Source: Anaerolineales bacterium (lineage in GTDB: Bacteria; Chloroflexota; Anaerolineae; Anaerolineales; E44-bin32). Taken from it: a DNA stretch of 64,000 bases. The notes under the pieces are model-generated. The model saw nothing but the letters and a program-made list of their open reading frames with translations, searched no databases and was not told the DNA's origin. Where the stretch lies: NCBI GenBank assembly GCA_029210945.1, contig JARGGH010000016.1, positions 1 to 64,000 of the forward strand, read 5' to 3'. This document shows, piece by piece, positions 44,188-53,110 of this stretch (the stretch's first letter is position 1; every line of letters starts with the position of its first letter). The position numbers and the translations under genes were made by a program.

Positions 44188-44772
44188 TCAGCTTTTGAAG
44201 AAAAGCACGAATGGATCCCAGGCTCGCGTGTCGAGGCCCTGTTTGCGGCGGTAGTAGTAATGGCGGGCGATGTCGCCCTGCTGCTCCGGGTTGAACTCAA
44301 GGAGCGAATCGCCGCGCAGGCGAGCATTGTTCAGGCCCTCCTCCCAGCCATACTCATAAGCTCTGTGGCCAAGTTTGATCTGTGCCATGACCGCTTTCCA
44401 TAAGTAGACCACGCCCTGGGTCTGATACTGCCAGGCGTGCGTAAGTTCGTGGATCAACCAGGCCATATCGCTCAGCCTTGGTCCCTCTTCTTGCGTGGGG
44501 CCGGTGCGCAGCAAGACAGGGAAATGGAGCCGGTTGCCGAGCGTCACAGCGTTGTGTGTTGGCGCCAGCCCGCGATGTACCCAGGCGCCGAATGCCGCGA
44601 ACCGGTCCGGCCAGCGGACCTGCTCGATGACCCTGACACATGTGAAATCCAAACCGCCGTCAAAAACCAGGCGCGCTTCTCCAATTTCAAACGCAGTCAG
44701 TTCTCGCAAGGTTGAAAGCCTTTCGGCCGCATCCTGCTCCGGGACGGCCGACGATCGCCGAGATCCATGCAT
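44188..44772 (-). CDS. Protein with HELTHAWQYQ motif (possible zinc peptidase fold)
   Basis: About 194 residues. Near the middle, MAWLIHELTHAWQYQTQG contains HELTH, an HExxH zinc motif, and is like that of the DUF4157/Vgr-associated group. A later Glu in GWEEGLNNARL could be a third ligand, which is inference. No signal peptide is evident. An in-frame ATG at 44835 would add 21 residues. It stands between the prs terminator and the respiratory operon, both on different transcripts as judged by strand and terminator. Confidence 0.6.
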   Translation of the reverse strand: MHGSRRSSAVPEQDAAERLSTLRELTAFEIGEARLVFDGGLDFTCVRVIEQVRWPDRFAAFGAWVHRGLAPTHNAVTLGNRLHFPVLLRTGPTQEEGPRLSDMAWLIHELTHAWQYQTQGVVYLWKAVMAQIKLGHRAYEYGWEEGLNNARLRGDSLLEFNPEQQGDIARHYYYRRKQGLDTRAWDPFVLFFKS

Positions 44773-44877
44773 GCATAATATCACGCATCTGCGGAGGGTG
44801 GATCCGCGCGCGCCGTCGGTCCGCTGCATGCCCACAGGCTCTCATCTGAGAGCTGTTCCCTCATGCGAGCAGGTGGG

Positions 44878-45858
44878 TCAGCTGTCCGGGGACAATCGAC
44901 CAAAGAGCGCGTGGCGGATTTGAAGGATGGAGGAGAAGAGCGGGTAGCCCTCAGGACAGGTGTGTTCGCACATACCGCATCCTGCGCAGGATCGCACCCA
45001 GCTCTTAAGCTCAAGCGGATCCAGGGCGTCGAGCGAATCGAAAAGCGGGCAGTGCTCTTCGAGCCGGGAACGGCACGCCTGACATTCTCTCAAGTGAGCG
45101 GCGAGGGCGTCGAGCGTCTTGTTTAAATCGGGGTAACGTTCTCCCTCGCGTCCGAATGAGCGACCGCGCCAGGTCTCCAAGTTCTGGATCACCTTCTCGC
45201 GTCGCCCCGGGATGTTCTTCGGAACCGGAAGCGTTTCGATGTGCTTCGAAAGCTCCCCTGCGGTCTCATCGTCGCGCAGGGAAAGCACAAGGCCGTTGTG
45301 TGTTTCAACGCCGAAGAGCCAGATATGCAGGTCACAATCCCGGGGGTAGGGATGGTGGCAAAGCTGACAGCTCTCTTTGTAACGGCTGGGAAGGATGCCG
45401 CCCTGGGCCGCAAATTGGAGCGTCTCCTGCGTGATCGATTCACAATCGGTCGTCAGGGTGAGATGACGGCGGAAGTCCGCTTCGGGCAGCACACCAAGAC
45501 AATCCGCACTCATCACGAAGACACGCTCGAGCTCGATACGATCCCGATCTGCCAATATGCGTAAGCTCTCTAATTCACAGGGGCGCAGAAAGATGGCGAT
45601 CTTGTCTTTGCCGTTTCTGGTGACCATATCCATGGTCGTTTTTGCGGCGTTGGCGGTCATGACCGGCGCAAATGGGTCAGCAGAAGTCAGCGCGGCGCGA
45701 TCGGTGATCCATGTGGGCTCCGGTCGGCGGTTCGCAGCGTGCCACTGCGGCAGGATCATCGCGTCGAGATCGCGGATTTCCCAGATCGCAGAAAGAATCT
45801 GCCGGGAGGTATCCAATGGATCGTCCCCGGATACCGGGATATAGATGTCCTGGCTCAT
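44878..45858 (-). CDS. Iron-sulfur electron-transfer protein (FrhB/FdhB-like)
   Basis: 326 residues. LRPCELESLRILADRD near residue 90 resembles the RPCE/D motif of F420 hydrogenase/formate dehydrogenase beta-type subunits, and CQLCHHPYPRDCDLHIW near 165 is a cluster segment of the same kind. Near the C-terminus CAGCGMCEHTCPEG is a 4Fe-4S motif, with an extra CQACRSRLEEHC before it. Such proteins bind flavin and pass electrons to partner Fe-S subunits. It is the last gene of the respiratory operon, 34 bases after the HdrD-like gene. Substrate unknown. Confidence 0.7.
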   Translation of the reverse strand: MSQDIYIPVSGDDPLDTSRQILSAIWEIRDLDAMILPQWHAANRRPEPTWITDRAALTSADPFAPVMTANAAKTTMDMVTRNGKDKIAIFLRPCELESLRILADRDRIELERVFVMSADCLGVLPEADFRRHLTLTTDCESITQETLQFAAQGGILPSRYKESCQLCHHPYPRDCDLHIWLFGVETHNGLVLSLRDDETAGELSKHIETLPVPKNIPGRREKVIQNLETWRGRSFGREGERYPDLNKTLDALAAHLRECQACRSRLEEHCPLFDSLDALDPLELKSWVRSCAGCGMCEHTCPEGYPLFSSILQIRHALFGRLSPDS

Positions 45859-45892
45859 ACGATCACTCCTGTCCGATCACCCGATCCATCCT

Positions 45893-47791
45893 TCAGCCGA
45901 GTTCATCAAGAACTTCAGCGAGGTCCTTCGCCTGGATTTGATCAGACCTGCCGGTGCTTCCGATCGCATCCTCAAACATGATCAAACAATAAGGGCAAGC
46001 GGTGACGACAATATCTGCTTCGGTCTCCACGGCTTGTTCCAGGCGCGCGTTGTTAATCCTCGTGTTCGGATCGGTTTCCAGCCACATGTGCCCGCCTCCG
46101 CCGCCGCAGCAGAACCCGTCCGATTTATTTTTTGCCATTTCGGCGCGCTTTAGATCGGGGACTCCGTCGAGTGCTTTACGCGGTTGATCGTAGATCTGGT
46201 TGTAGCGGCCAAGGTAACAGGAGTCGTGGTACGTAAAACGCTTCCCGTTCGCCCCGCCATCAGTCTCGATCTGCCCGGATTGCATTAGTTCGCTGATCAG
46301 TTCTGAGTGGTGGATCACCTCGAAGTCGGCTCCAAAGGCAGGGTACTCATTCTTGAGCGTATTGAAGCAATGCGCGCAGGGGGTCACCATGCGGGAAAAT
46401 GAGACCGAATTGAAAGTCTCGAGGTTCTCTTCGACCATGACCTGGAATACATACTCATGTCCCATGCGTCGTGCGGTTTCGCCGCAGCAGCCCTCGGCCG
46501 AACCCAGGATGGCGAAATCGACACCGGCGGATTGCAGCAGGTTCACCAGCGCACGTCCGGCTTTCTGGTTGCGGCTGTCGTACCCGTAGGCGCAGCCGAG
46601 GTAGAGCAAGGTGTCGACCTGTTCACCGGGCTGGAGCACACGCACACCGAGTTCTTTGGCCCAGGTCGCATGTTCTTCTTTGGGCAAACCCCATGGGTTG
46701 CCGCGCCGTTCCATCTGCATCAGCGTTTCGCCCACCGAGCCGGGTATATCACCGGTCATTAAGGTGAGATGCCTTCTCAGCTCGATCACAGCCGATACGG
46801 GGTCGAGGAACACCGGACAGATTTCCAGGCAGGCACCACAGGTCGTGCACAGCCACGGGCTTGCGGTCGAGATATAACCTCCCAGGAGAGGCTTCTCATG
46901 TGACCCGTTCTCGCCCATCAATGTATCGTGCATTGAGCGGTGCAGGTTGTAAATTAACGCCCGCGGGGAATAGGCCATCCCAACGGCATGGGATGGGCAG
47001 ACGTCCTCGCAGCGCCCGCACTGGGCGCAGGCGTCAAATGAAAGCAATGACGTGGATGGATATTCACCGATCTCGCCCGCGCCGAGGGTCTCCGCGCTTT
47101 CGAGATCCGTGATCGTTTCGAGTTCGCCGGCTTTCCGCCGGGGTCGCAGTGCGATGTTCATCGGGCCGGTCACAAGGTGCCGCAGCTTTGTGAAGGGCAG
47201 GCTCACGAAAAAGAGGGTGCCCACAGCCGCGTGGGCCCAGAAGAGGGTAGCGTGGATCGGAGCCTGTACCGTGACGTCCACACCTTGCCCGGAAAGCCCG
47301 TTGGCGAGCAGATTGCCGATCGGGGACCAGGCTCGCCACTCGGGATCGGCTGCCATGATACGGACGGCTTCTGAGAAGAAGCCGATCACGGCGACCACGA
47401 AGAGGAGCGCCAGCGCGTACCAGTCATCCCAGCGATTGGGCAGGTACTCCGGCTTGAAGAACGCCCTGCGGGCGAAAGCCATCAACACCCCGACCAGTAT
47501 CATCCCGCCGCCGATGTCCATGACCAGTTCAAATCCGAGGTAGGCCGCGCCGCGCGGGAAAGCCAGCTCGATGGGGACGAAGAGCGGGTACTGAAGGATG
47601 TTAATAACTGTGCCCAGAATCTGGATCGTCATGCCCCAGAAGATCATGAAATGCATGATCCCGGGATAGGCACGTTTGAGGACGCGGTCCTGCACGACCG
47701 CATGGAGCAGCAATTCGCGCAGCGGGGGAACCCTGCGGGCGGATTTCTTACGGGTTGATGGAGCGGAAGTGGATGCTGCCTCAGTCGTCAC
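45893..47791 (-). CDS. Membrane Fe-S protein, heterodisulfide reductase D/FadF-like
   Basis: 632 residues. The N-terminal 230 contain about five membrane segments like NarI/DsrM-type cytochrome b domains (MHFMIFWGMTIQILGTVI, FWAHAAVGTLFFVSLPFTKLRH), with His residues that may bind haem. Two 4Fe-4S motifs follow, CAQCGRCEDVCPS near 255 and CTTCGACLEICPV near 315. Two CCG-type regions end it (YLGCAYGYD...GCCGETARRMGHEY and YHDSCYLGRYN...FCCGGGGGHMWLE), as in HdrD/HdrB. Its ATG overlaps the Rieske stop by four bases. Likely passes electrons between quinone and cytoplasmic carriers. Confidence 0.82.
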   Translation of the reverse strand: MTTEAASTSAPSTRKKSARRVPPLRELLLHAVVQDRVLKRAYPGIMHFMIFWGMTIQILGTVINILQYPLFVPIELAFPRGAAYLGFELVMDIGGGMILVGVLMAFARRAFFKPEYLPNRWDDWYALALLFVVAVIGFFSEAVRIMAADPEWRAWSPIGNLLANGLSGQGVDVTVQAPIHATLFWAHAAVGTLFFVSLPFTKLRHLVTGPMNIALRPRRKAGELETITDLESAETLGAGEIGEYPSTSLLSFDACAQCGRCEDVCPSHAVGMAYSPRALIYNLHRSMHDTLMGENGSHEKPLLGGYISTASPWLCTTCGACLEICPVFLDPVSAVIELRRHLTLMTGDIPGSVGETLMQMERRGNPWGLPKEEHATWAKELGVRVLQPGEQVDTLLYLGCAYGYDSRNQKAGRALVNLLQSAGVDFAILGSAEGCCGETARRMGHEYVFQVMVEENLETFNSVSFSRMVTPCAHCFNTLKNEYPAFGADFEVIHHSELISELMQSGQIETDGGANGKRFTYHDSCYLGRYNQIYDQPRKALDGVPDLKRAEMAKNKSDGFCCGGGGGHMWLETDPNTRINNARLEQAVETEADIVVTACPYCLIMFEDAIGSTGRSDQIQAKDLAEVLDELG

Positions 47792-48291
47792 GCTTCACCG
47801 CCTATGAAAATGGTGCCGTCTGTGATCTTGAGTGGGATCGATTCGAGCGGCGCTGGAGGAGGGCCGGAGATGACCGACCCATCGCTGGGATCGAAGTAAC
47901 CTTCGTGACATGGGCAGGCCAGGACCTGCGCTTCCGGGTCCCAGGCGACCAGGCAGGCGAAATGGGTGCACACCGCGGAATACGCCACAAGCCCCTTCCC
48001 GGGCGTGTTGATCACGATGGCGGGGTAGCGTCCGAACCGGACGGTCTGCGCATCGCCGGGCGCGATCGAATCTTTATCGCCGACTGGCACCGGGTCGGAG
48101 GGTGTCTCCTCGAGCTTCGCGGGCCAGAAGAACGCGATCACCGGGGCGAACAAGGCCGTCACACCGACTGCGGCGAGAAAGCCCTGCAGCGTCGTCAGGA
48201 ATCCCCTCCGGCTGAGTCGTGCTTCGGGCTCTTGCATATGCTGTGCAGCTTGGTTGTGATCCTGGTTAGACATCGAATGCTCCTCGCTCAA
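47788..48291 (-). CDS. Rieske iron-sulfur protein
   Basis: 167 residues. LSRRGFLTTLQGFLAAVGV near residue 26 is a twin-arginine signal-anchor. The 2Fe-2S ligands are CTHFAC (108-113) and CPCHEG (126-131), with the two His after the Cys pairs, as in bc1/b6f Rieske proteins. It overlaps the subunit IV stop and the HdrD-like start by four bases each, so all three are translationally coupled. It would pass electrons from quinol to a cytochrome c. Confidence 0.93.
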   Translation of the reverse strand: MSEEHSMSNQDHNQAAQHMQEPEARLSRRGFLTTLQGFLAAVGVTALFAPVIAFFWPAKLEETPSDPVPVGDKDSIAPGDAQTVRFGRYPAIVINTPGKGLVAYSAVCTHFACLVAWDPEAQVLACPCHEGYFDPSDGSVISGPPPAPLESIPLKITDGTIFIGGEA

Positions 48292-48689
48292 CTGGTCATG
48301 CCGAGCACGGTGAGGAAGATGACGACCACCAGCGCGATCGCGGAGAAGATCCCACGGTACCGGGCAGCGCGCTGGGTATCCTGCTTGCGATCAAGGAACG
48401 GCCACAGGGCCATCACGATCAGACCCCCGATGGGGATCAAGACGCCCGCCGTCTTGGGGATGTATTTCAGCATCTCGTAGAGGAAGAGGAAATACCATTC
48501 CGGCTTGGCGTTGGTTGGTGTGCTCATCGGATCTGCCGGCGCTTCCAAACCGACCGGCTGCAGCATCCCCAGGACGCCGACCAGCGCGGCCAACGCGAGG
48601 ATGCCCAAAGTGACTTTAGCTTCGGTTTTTATGTGGTCCGGGAAGAACGGAATCGTTTTCTTCTCCGGAGGGGCTTCCGCTTCGGTCAT
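48288..48689 (-). CDS. Cytochrome b6f-like subunit IV (PetD-like)
   Basis: 133 residues forming the C-terminal half of cytochrome b. FFPDHIKTEAKVTLGIL at the start, NAKPEWYFLFLYEMLKYIP with the PEWY quinol-site motif, and three membrane segments. It is 18 bases downstream of the cytochrome b6 gene, the split arrangement of the b6f type rather than the fused bc1 type. Confidence 0.93.
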   Translation of the reverse strand: MTEAEAPPEKKTIPFFPDHIKTEAKVTLGILALAALVGVLGMLQPVGLEAPADPMSTPTNAKPEWYFLFLYEMLKYIPKTAGVLIPIGGLIVMALWPFLDRKQDTQRAARYRGIFSAIALVVVIFLTVLGMTS

Positions 48690-48708
48690 GATGCCTCCCG
48701 GGTATTCT

Positions 48709-49713
48709 CTAAAGTGGTTCCTTGACGCCTTGCCGACGCACCATGAGGAAGTGTGCGCCGAGCAGGATCAGGATGAACACAGGCAGTGCGATCACGTGCA
48801 GTGCGTAAAATCGGCTCAAGGTAACCGCGGTTACATCCCAACCACCCCGCAGGAAGACCAGCACAAGATCACCGATCTGGGGGATCGCGCCGGCGATCTC
48901 GCTGGCGACGGTCGTAGCCCAGTACGCTCGCTGGTCCCAGGGCAGCAGGTAGCCCGTAAGTCCGAAACTGAACGTCAGGATCAGCAGCAGGACACCGCTG
49001 ACCCAGTTCAACTCGCGGGGCGCTTTGAACGCGCCGTGGATGAAAACGCGCACCATATGCGCGACAACCATAACGACCATTCCATTCGCTGACCAATGGT
49101 GGATGGCGCGGATCGCCGCTCCGAAGCGCACCTCGTTCTCGATGAAGAGGATGCTCTCGTAGGCCGCTTCCGGGGTGGGTTTGTAGTAGAAGACGAGCAA
49201 GCTGCCGGTGATCGCTTGAATCACGAACAGCGTGAACGTGATCCCGCCGAGACAGTACATCCAGCGCGTCGCAAATAACGGGACAGGCTTCTCGAGGACT
49301 TTCCTGGCGGGTTCGACGATATCGAACCGATCGTCGATCCATTCGAGCGCCCGCGCCCAGATCGGCTTCCACCTTCGGCGCTGGATCCAGGTGCTGCCAG
49401 TGCGGTAGGCGCCGAATGCGAATACAAGGCCTCCGGCACCGGCAGCCAGCCAGCGCCATAATGGAGTCCACATGTTCTCGATCGAGCCGGTGAGGTGGCA
49501 ATGCATGCAGGTATCTTGTTCGGGCGGCGGCGGGGGCGCAGCCTGGATCAGGATGGGGAGCTCGCCTGGGTCGACCCCCAGCGCTTCAGCCTTGACCGCC
49601 TGCGGTATGCCATCGGCATGCGCCCGTGGGGTCCCCAGTACGGCAGCGGTGAACAGAAACAGGGCAATGATAAGGAAGACAACCAGAGCGTGTCGCCGGA
49701 ACCTCATGCTCAC
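48709..49713 (-). CDS. Cytochrome b6 with N-terminal CxxCH haem c motif
   Basis: 334 residues. A signal or anchor at about 8-33 leads to a Pro-rich stretch and CMHCH at 69-73, a haem c attachment motif not found in ordinary cytochrome b6. One extra membrane segment (about 88-103) precedes the b6 core. The core keeps Cys154 in YCLGGIT (the haem cn ligand of b6f), the haem-ligand His 205/219 and 306/321 with b6-type spacing of 14 and 15, and LTGYLLPWDQRAYWATTV. First gene of the operon. It looks like a mono-haem cytochrome c tail fused to b6. Confidence 0.88.
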   Translation of the reverse strand: MSMRFRRHALVVFLIIALFLFTAAVLGTPRAHADGIPQAVKAEALGVDPGELPILIQAAPPPPPEQDTCMHCHLTGSIENMWTPLWRWLAAGAGGLVFAFGAYRTGSTWIQRRRWKPIWARALEWIDDRFDIVEPARKVLEKPVPLFATRWMYCLGGITFTLFVIQAITGSLLVFYYKPTPEAAYESILFIENEVRFGAAIRAIHHWSANGMVVMVVAHMVRVFIHGAFKAPRELNWVSGVLLLILTFSFGLTGYLLPWDQRAYWATTVASEIAGAIPQIGDLVLVFLRGGWDVTAVTLSRFYALHVIALPVFILILLGAHFLMVRRQGVKEPL

Positions 49714-49919
49714 CTCCCGAGTGAGTGACGAACTGCAATCGATGGAGAGGGAGAGAATGCCTGAACCACCCGGAATGCGGATGTTATGGATACGGTATGT
49801 GACAATGTCTTCGATTCATAGTGAAGAGGGTCACGATCTCAAGGGAAAATCATCCTTCCGGTGGGCGGCGGCGATGTGTGATCAGGCGGGAGCTTGATCC
49901 GGTTTGAGCTCATGCCGAT

Positions 49920-49961
49920 GACCAAACAGCGCCCCGCAGGTCGGGACGCTGTTTGGTCTTT
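49920..49961. terminator. Strong hairpin between the respiratory operon and the MFS gene
   Basis: GACCAAACAGCG (49920-49931) and CGCTGTTTGGTC (49947-49958) form a twelve-base perfect stem. Only a short CTTT follows on the plus strand and no T-run on the minus strand, where the MFS gene would end, so its role as terminator is likely but not certain. The rest of 49714-50004 has no gene. Confidence 0.55.
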
Positions 49962-50004
49962 GCCGGGCAAAGGCGCCTGACAAATGTTTAGGAAGGAGAA
50001 GATT

Positions 50005-51267
50005 TCAATACTGGGATTCGGCGGGCGTTCTCACGCGGGAGGGATCAGGTTCCTCCTGATCGGCTCTCCCGTTCAGAGAGACGAACATCGCGGCCGCAAG
50101 CAGACCTAACAAACCGGCCGCATACCAAACCAGGCGCGGGTCCGAATTGTCCATGATCAAACCGGCCAGCAGCGTCCCGAACACGCCCGGGATCGCGTAG
50201 CTGAATCCATAGAAAGCCATGTAGCGTCCGCGCATGTTTTCGGGCGCCAGGTTGGCCACGACCGCCTGGCCGATGGGGGCGTTGAGCATCTCGCCGATCG
50301 TTATGATGATCATCGCGACGACGAACACCGAATAATCGGATGCGAAGCCGTAGATGCCGAAGCCCACTGCATAGAGCAGCGCGCCCCAGGCCATCACCAT
50401 GAACGGCGGGTAGCCCTTCACGCGTCGGGTTATCGCGAACTGGAACAGCACGACCAGGAGTGCGTTTAGGCTGACCAACCCCCCGAAACCCTGCTCGGTG
50501 ACGCTGTGGGTGTCCCGCAGATACACTGCCAGCGTGCCGTTCATCTGCATATACACCAGCCACGTGATGACTGACGCGACCCAGAAGAACATGAATGTTG
50601 CGTTGCCGAGGACCTTTCCATAACCCCGGAAGGTTGTGAGCATGCTCTCCTGCTTCCCCTTCTTTAGCCGCGTGCGTGTTTCCGGCAGCAGGAAGAAGAT
50701 CATGATCGCGACCAGGACGCTGACGATGGCGTCGGTGATAAAGAGCGCCAGGAAGGAACGCGAAGCCAGAAAACCGCCGATCGCCGGGCCGATCGCGGCC
50801 GAGAGGTTGACGATCACGCGCCAGATCGCGAAACCCTGAGCGCGCTGGGAATCGGGAAGGATGTCGGCCAGCATCGCCTGCTGGGCGGGTCCTCCGGCAT
50901 TTGAGAATAGACCGACGAAGATGGCACCGGCGAAGAAGAGCGACAGGCTGTCGGCGAATCCGAGCCAGATACTTGAGACCGCGCTCACGATCAAACCGAA
51001 CAGCAGCATGGGCTTGCGGCCGAGACGATCCGTGAGCGCACCACCGATTGTGCTGCCGATGATCCCGGTGACCGAGAAGGTCCCGAAAATGATCCCGACT
51101 GTCGTCATGCCCACGCCGAACCTGCTCGTGATGTAGAGCGTGAAGAATGGGAAAAGGATGAACCCTCCCAGACGGTCGATGAATGAGGTGACCATCAGGA
51201 TCCAGAAGTTGCGTGGGTATTCGTTGAAGGCAGCCCGCAGGCGCCAGTAGCGACGCTTAAGTATCAC
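50005..51267 (-). CDS. Major facilitator superfamily transporter
   Basis: 420 residues with about twelve membrane segments. The family motif between helices 2 and 3 is GGALTDRLGRKPMLLFG near residue 75, and a second copy is less clear after helix 8. The pattern is that of drug:proton antiporter-like exporters, but the substrate cannot be read. It stands alone on the minus strand, not obviously coupled to either neighbour. Confidence 0.85.
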   Translation of the reverse strand: MILKRRYWRLRAAFNEYPRNFWILMVTSFIDRLGGFILFPFFTLYITSRFGVGMTTVGIIFGTFSVTGIIGSTIGGALTDRLGRKPMLLFGLIVSAVSSIWLGFADSLSLFFAGAIFVGLFSNAGGPAQQAMLADILPDSQRAQGFAIWRVIVNLSAAIGPAIGGFLASRSFLALFITDAIVSVLVAIMIFFLLPETRTRLKKGKQESMLTTFRGYGKVLGNATFMFFWVASVITWLVYMQMNGTLAVYLRDTHSVTEQGFGGLVSLNALLVVLFQFAITRRVKGYPPFMVMAWGALLYAVGFGIYGFASDYSVFVVAMIIITIGEMLNAPIGQAVVANLAPENMRGRYMAFYGFSYAIPGVFGTLLAGLIMDNSDPRLVWYAAGLLGLLAAAMFVSLNGRADQEEPDPSRVRTPAESQY

Positions 51268-51442
51268 TTGGTTCTTTCCTTCTAAATGGGAACGCTGGAT
51301 TCTGGATTCTTCCGTCTTCCGCCTGCATCGGTTGAATTATTGATGACGCTCGCACAGCCCCGTCAACCCATCCCGGTGTTCGGTCTAATATATTGCCGGA
51401 GGTCCAATCCGATCCATGTTTGCCCCTGATCAAAGCCAGCCT

Positions 51443-51709
51443 TTAGCAGCCCTGCTCGAGTGAGCGCATCTGCGCCTCGGCCTTCGCCACATCGCCATAG
51501 CGGGAACGCAGCTTGTGCCCGGCACTGACCATCCAGGTTCCCAGCCGGACCAGGAGAAGCTCAGGGTTCAAGCGGTTTGCCCTGGACGACGAGGGCAATC
51601 GGCTTACGGCCTGCTTAGCGGCTGCTTCCAGCATGCGTACCTTGCGGATTTCAGCTTGGATTTCAACATCTCGCCAGGTGGGTAACATCGTCTTGCTCCT
51701 CTCAATCAA
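51443..51709 (-). CDS. Small protein of unknown function
   Basis: 88 residues, basic and helical (EIQAEIRKVRMLEAAAKQAVSR, YGDVAKAEAQMRSLEQGC), no signal or membrane part. An internal ATG seven codons in is a possible start. It lies downstream of the ArsR-type regulator gene on the same strand. Confidence 0.5.
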   Translation of the reverse strand: MIERSKTMLPTWRDVEIQAEIRKVRMLEAAAKQAVSRLPSSSRANRLNPELLLVRLGTWMVSAGHKLRSRYGDVAKAEAQMRSLEQGC

Positions 51710-51777
51710 TCCTAGGTGGCGAAGGCGCCGATTGCTTTACGCGCCGGGCCAATCTTGACCTGGCCGGCCGGCCAGTT

Positions 51778-52866
51778 TCAAACGAGAAGTGTTTCGAGAG
51801 CGTTGATCGTGTCCTGGAAACGCTCTGCGTTGAGCCGGTAGCATTTTCCCGCCTCCTTGCGCTGTTCGTGGATATATCCCGAGGCGGTGAGCTGCCGCAA
51901 GTGACGGGAAGCGGTCGATTGGCTGGTTTCCAGCATCGGGATGATGTCCTGCGCGCAAAGTTCGTCGTGTTCTTTCAACAGGGCCAGAATCTGCAGCCGG
52001 GTGTCATCGGCGAGTGCCGAGAGCCAGACGAGCAGCTCGGCCCGGCTGAGCCTGGAGGCGCTCTGCGGTGCGCCCTCCGGAAGACGGCAGTTGAAGATGA
52101 CCCACAGAGTGTCGTCTCCGGAATAGGTCCGCGAATAGGGGCCGGTATGCGGGGAGGGCACGAATACGATCTGTTCGTGCTTGCTCAAATAGTCGGACAT
52201 TTTCTCGTTCCATTGTCCGGTCACAAACCGCACCGCTTCTTCGTCGTTCATCGTTTGCAGGTCGAATTTGTTGAAAGCTGCGACCGTCTCATCGATCATC
52301 GGTTGCCGGCGCTGGAACTCGTCTTCCAGATAATCCTTCCACATCATGCTCAGATGATCCACGATTTCCGATCGCATCTGTTCTGGATTCCGCAGAAGCT
52401 CAAACGCCGGGCGCTCAACCTTCTCGTCAATCACCTCATCGTCGAAGCGCGAACGCAAAACTGTCAGGAACGTCTGCACATCTTTCAAGACCGTCTCTTT
52501 CGAGGGGGCAATCAGTTCGTCCGCCGTGCCCTCACGTGGGGGGATCGACAGGTACATATCCAGCAACTGGTCGCGCAGGTCGCGCGGATTGACGGTCCTG
52601 AGATGCTTGAGATAGGCTTCGAAATCATCAAAGCTGCGCTTCGGGATCACGGCATAATGCAGGCCGAACAGGATCAGGATGTGCTTCTGCATGACCTCTT
52701 CAGGTAGGTCCCTGGCGGTCTGGACGATCCAGTCATCCAACCCCGAGAGCTCCTCCGCCATCGAAAGCAGCACCATACTCTGCAGCGCGTTGAAGACAGG
52801 CTCGGCGGAGATCCGGAAGCGAACCTCTTCCGGTGTGAGGATGAGATCTCGAACAGGTGCTGGCAT
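51778..52866 (-). CDS. ArsR-type winged-helix transcriptional regulator
   Basis: 362 residues. The last 90 are a winged-helix domain, LSALADDTRLQILALLKEHDELCAQDIIPMLETSQSTASRHLRQLTASGYI. The 270-residue N-terminal part, from LTPEEVRFRISAEPVFNALQSMVLLSM, is a helical sensor region, like the large ArsR-type proteins found in Chloroflexota and Firmicutes; no metal-binding cysteine motif is apparent. It is divergent from the CoA-transferase operon across a 244-base gap holding two short palindromes. Confidence 0.85.
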   Translation of the reverse strand: MPAPVRDLILTPEEVRFRISAEPVFNALQSMVLLSMAEELSGLDDWIVQTARDLPEEVMQKHILILFGLHYAVIPKRSFDDFEAYLKHLRTVNPRDLRDQLLDMYLSIPPREGTADELIAPSKETVLKDVQTFLTVLRSRFDDEVIDEKVERPAFELLRNPEQMRSEIVDHLSMMWKDYLEDEFQRRQPMIDETVAAFNKFDLQTMNDEEAVRFVTGQWNEKMSDYLSKHEQIVFVPSPHTGPYSRTYSGDDTLWVIFNCRLPEGAPQSASRLSRAELLVWLSALADDTRLQILALLKEHDELCAQDIIPMLETSQSTASRHLRQLTASGYIHEQRKEAGKCYRLNAERFQDTINALETLLV

Positions 52867-52886
52867 GGGACAATCCTTTCAATAAT

Positions 52887-52919
52887 GCGATTTATCGCGT
52901 AAACCCGAATAACCGGGTT
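52887..52919. promoter_or_regulatory. Two palindromes between the regulator and the CoA-transferase operon
   Basis: GCGAT-TT-ATCGC (52887-52898) and AACCCG-N6-CGGGTT (52902-52919) lie within 21-53 bases of the regulator start. Dyads in this position are plausible operators for autoregulation and for the divergent operon. Confidence 0.45.
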
Positions 52920-53110
52920 ATTGAAATAATACATTATGTTTGCCGATATGTCAATCACCAATCTGGTAGGTTTATGCAGTTCACGGGCGATTTGTCCAAC
53001 CCTGTTCCGGCAGGAGAAGTTGCATATAGGATGGGGAACGCTAGAATCATCGCGCGCATCGGTGCGGGGCGTTTGCTTCGACCCCGCGGTCAATCCGCAG
53101 GAGGGCGATC

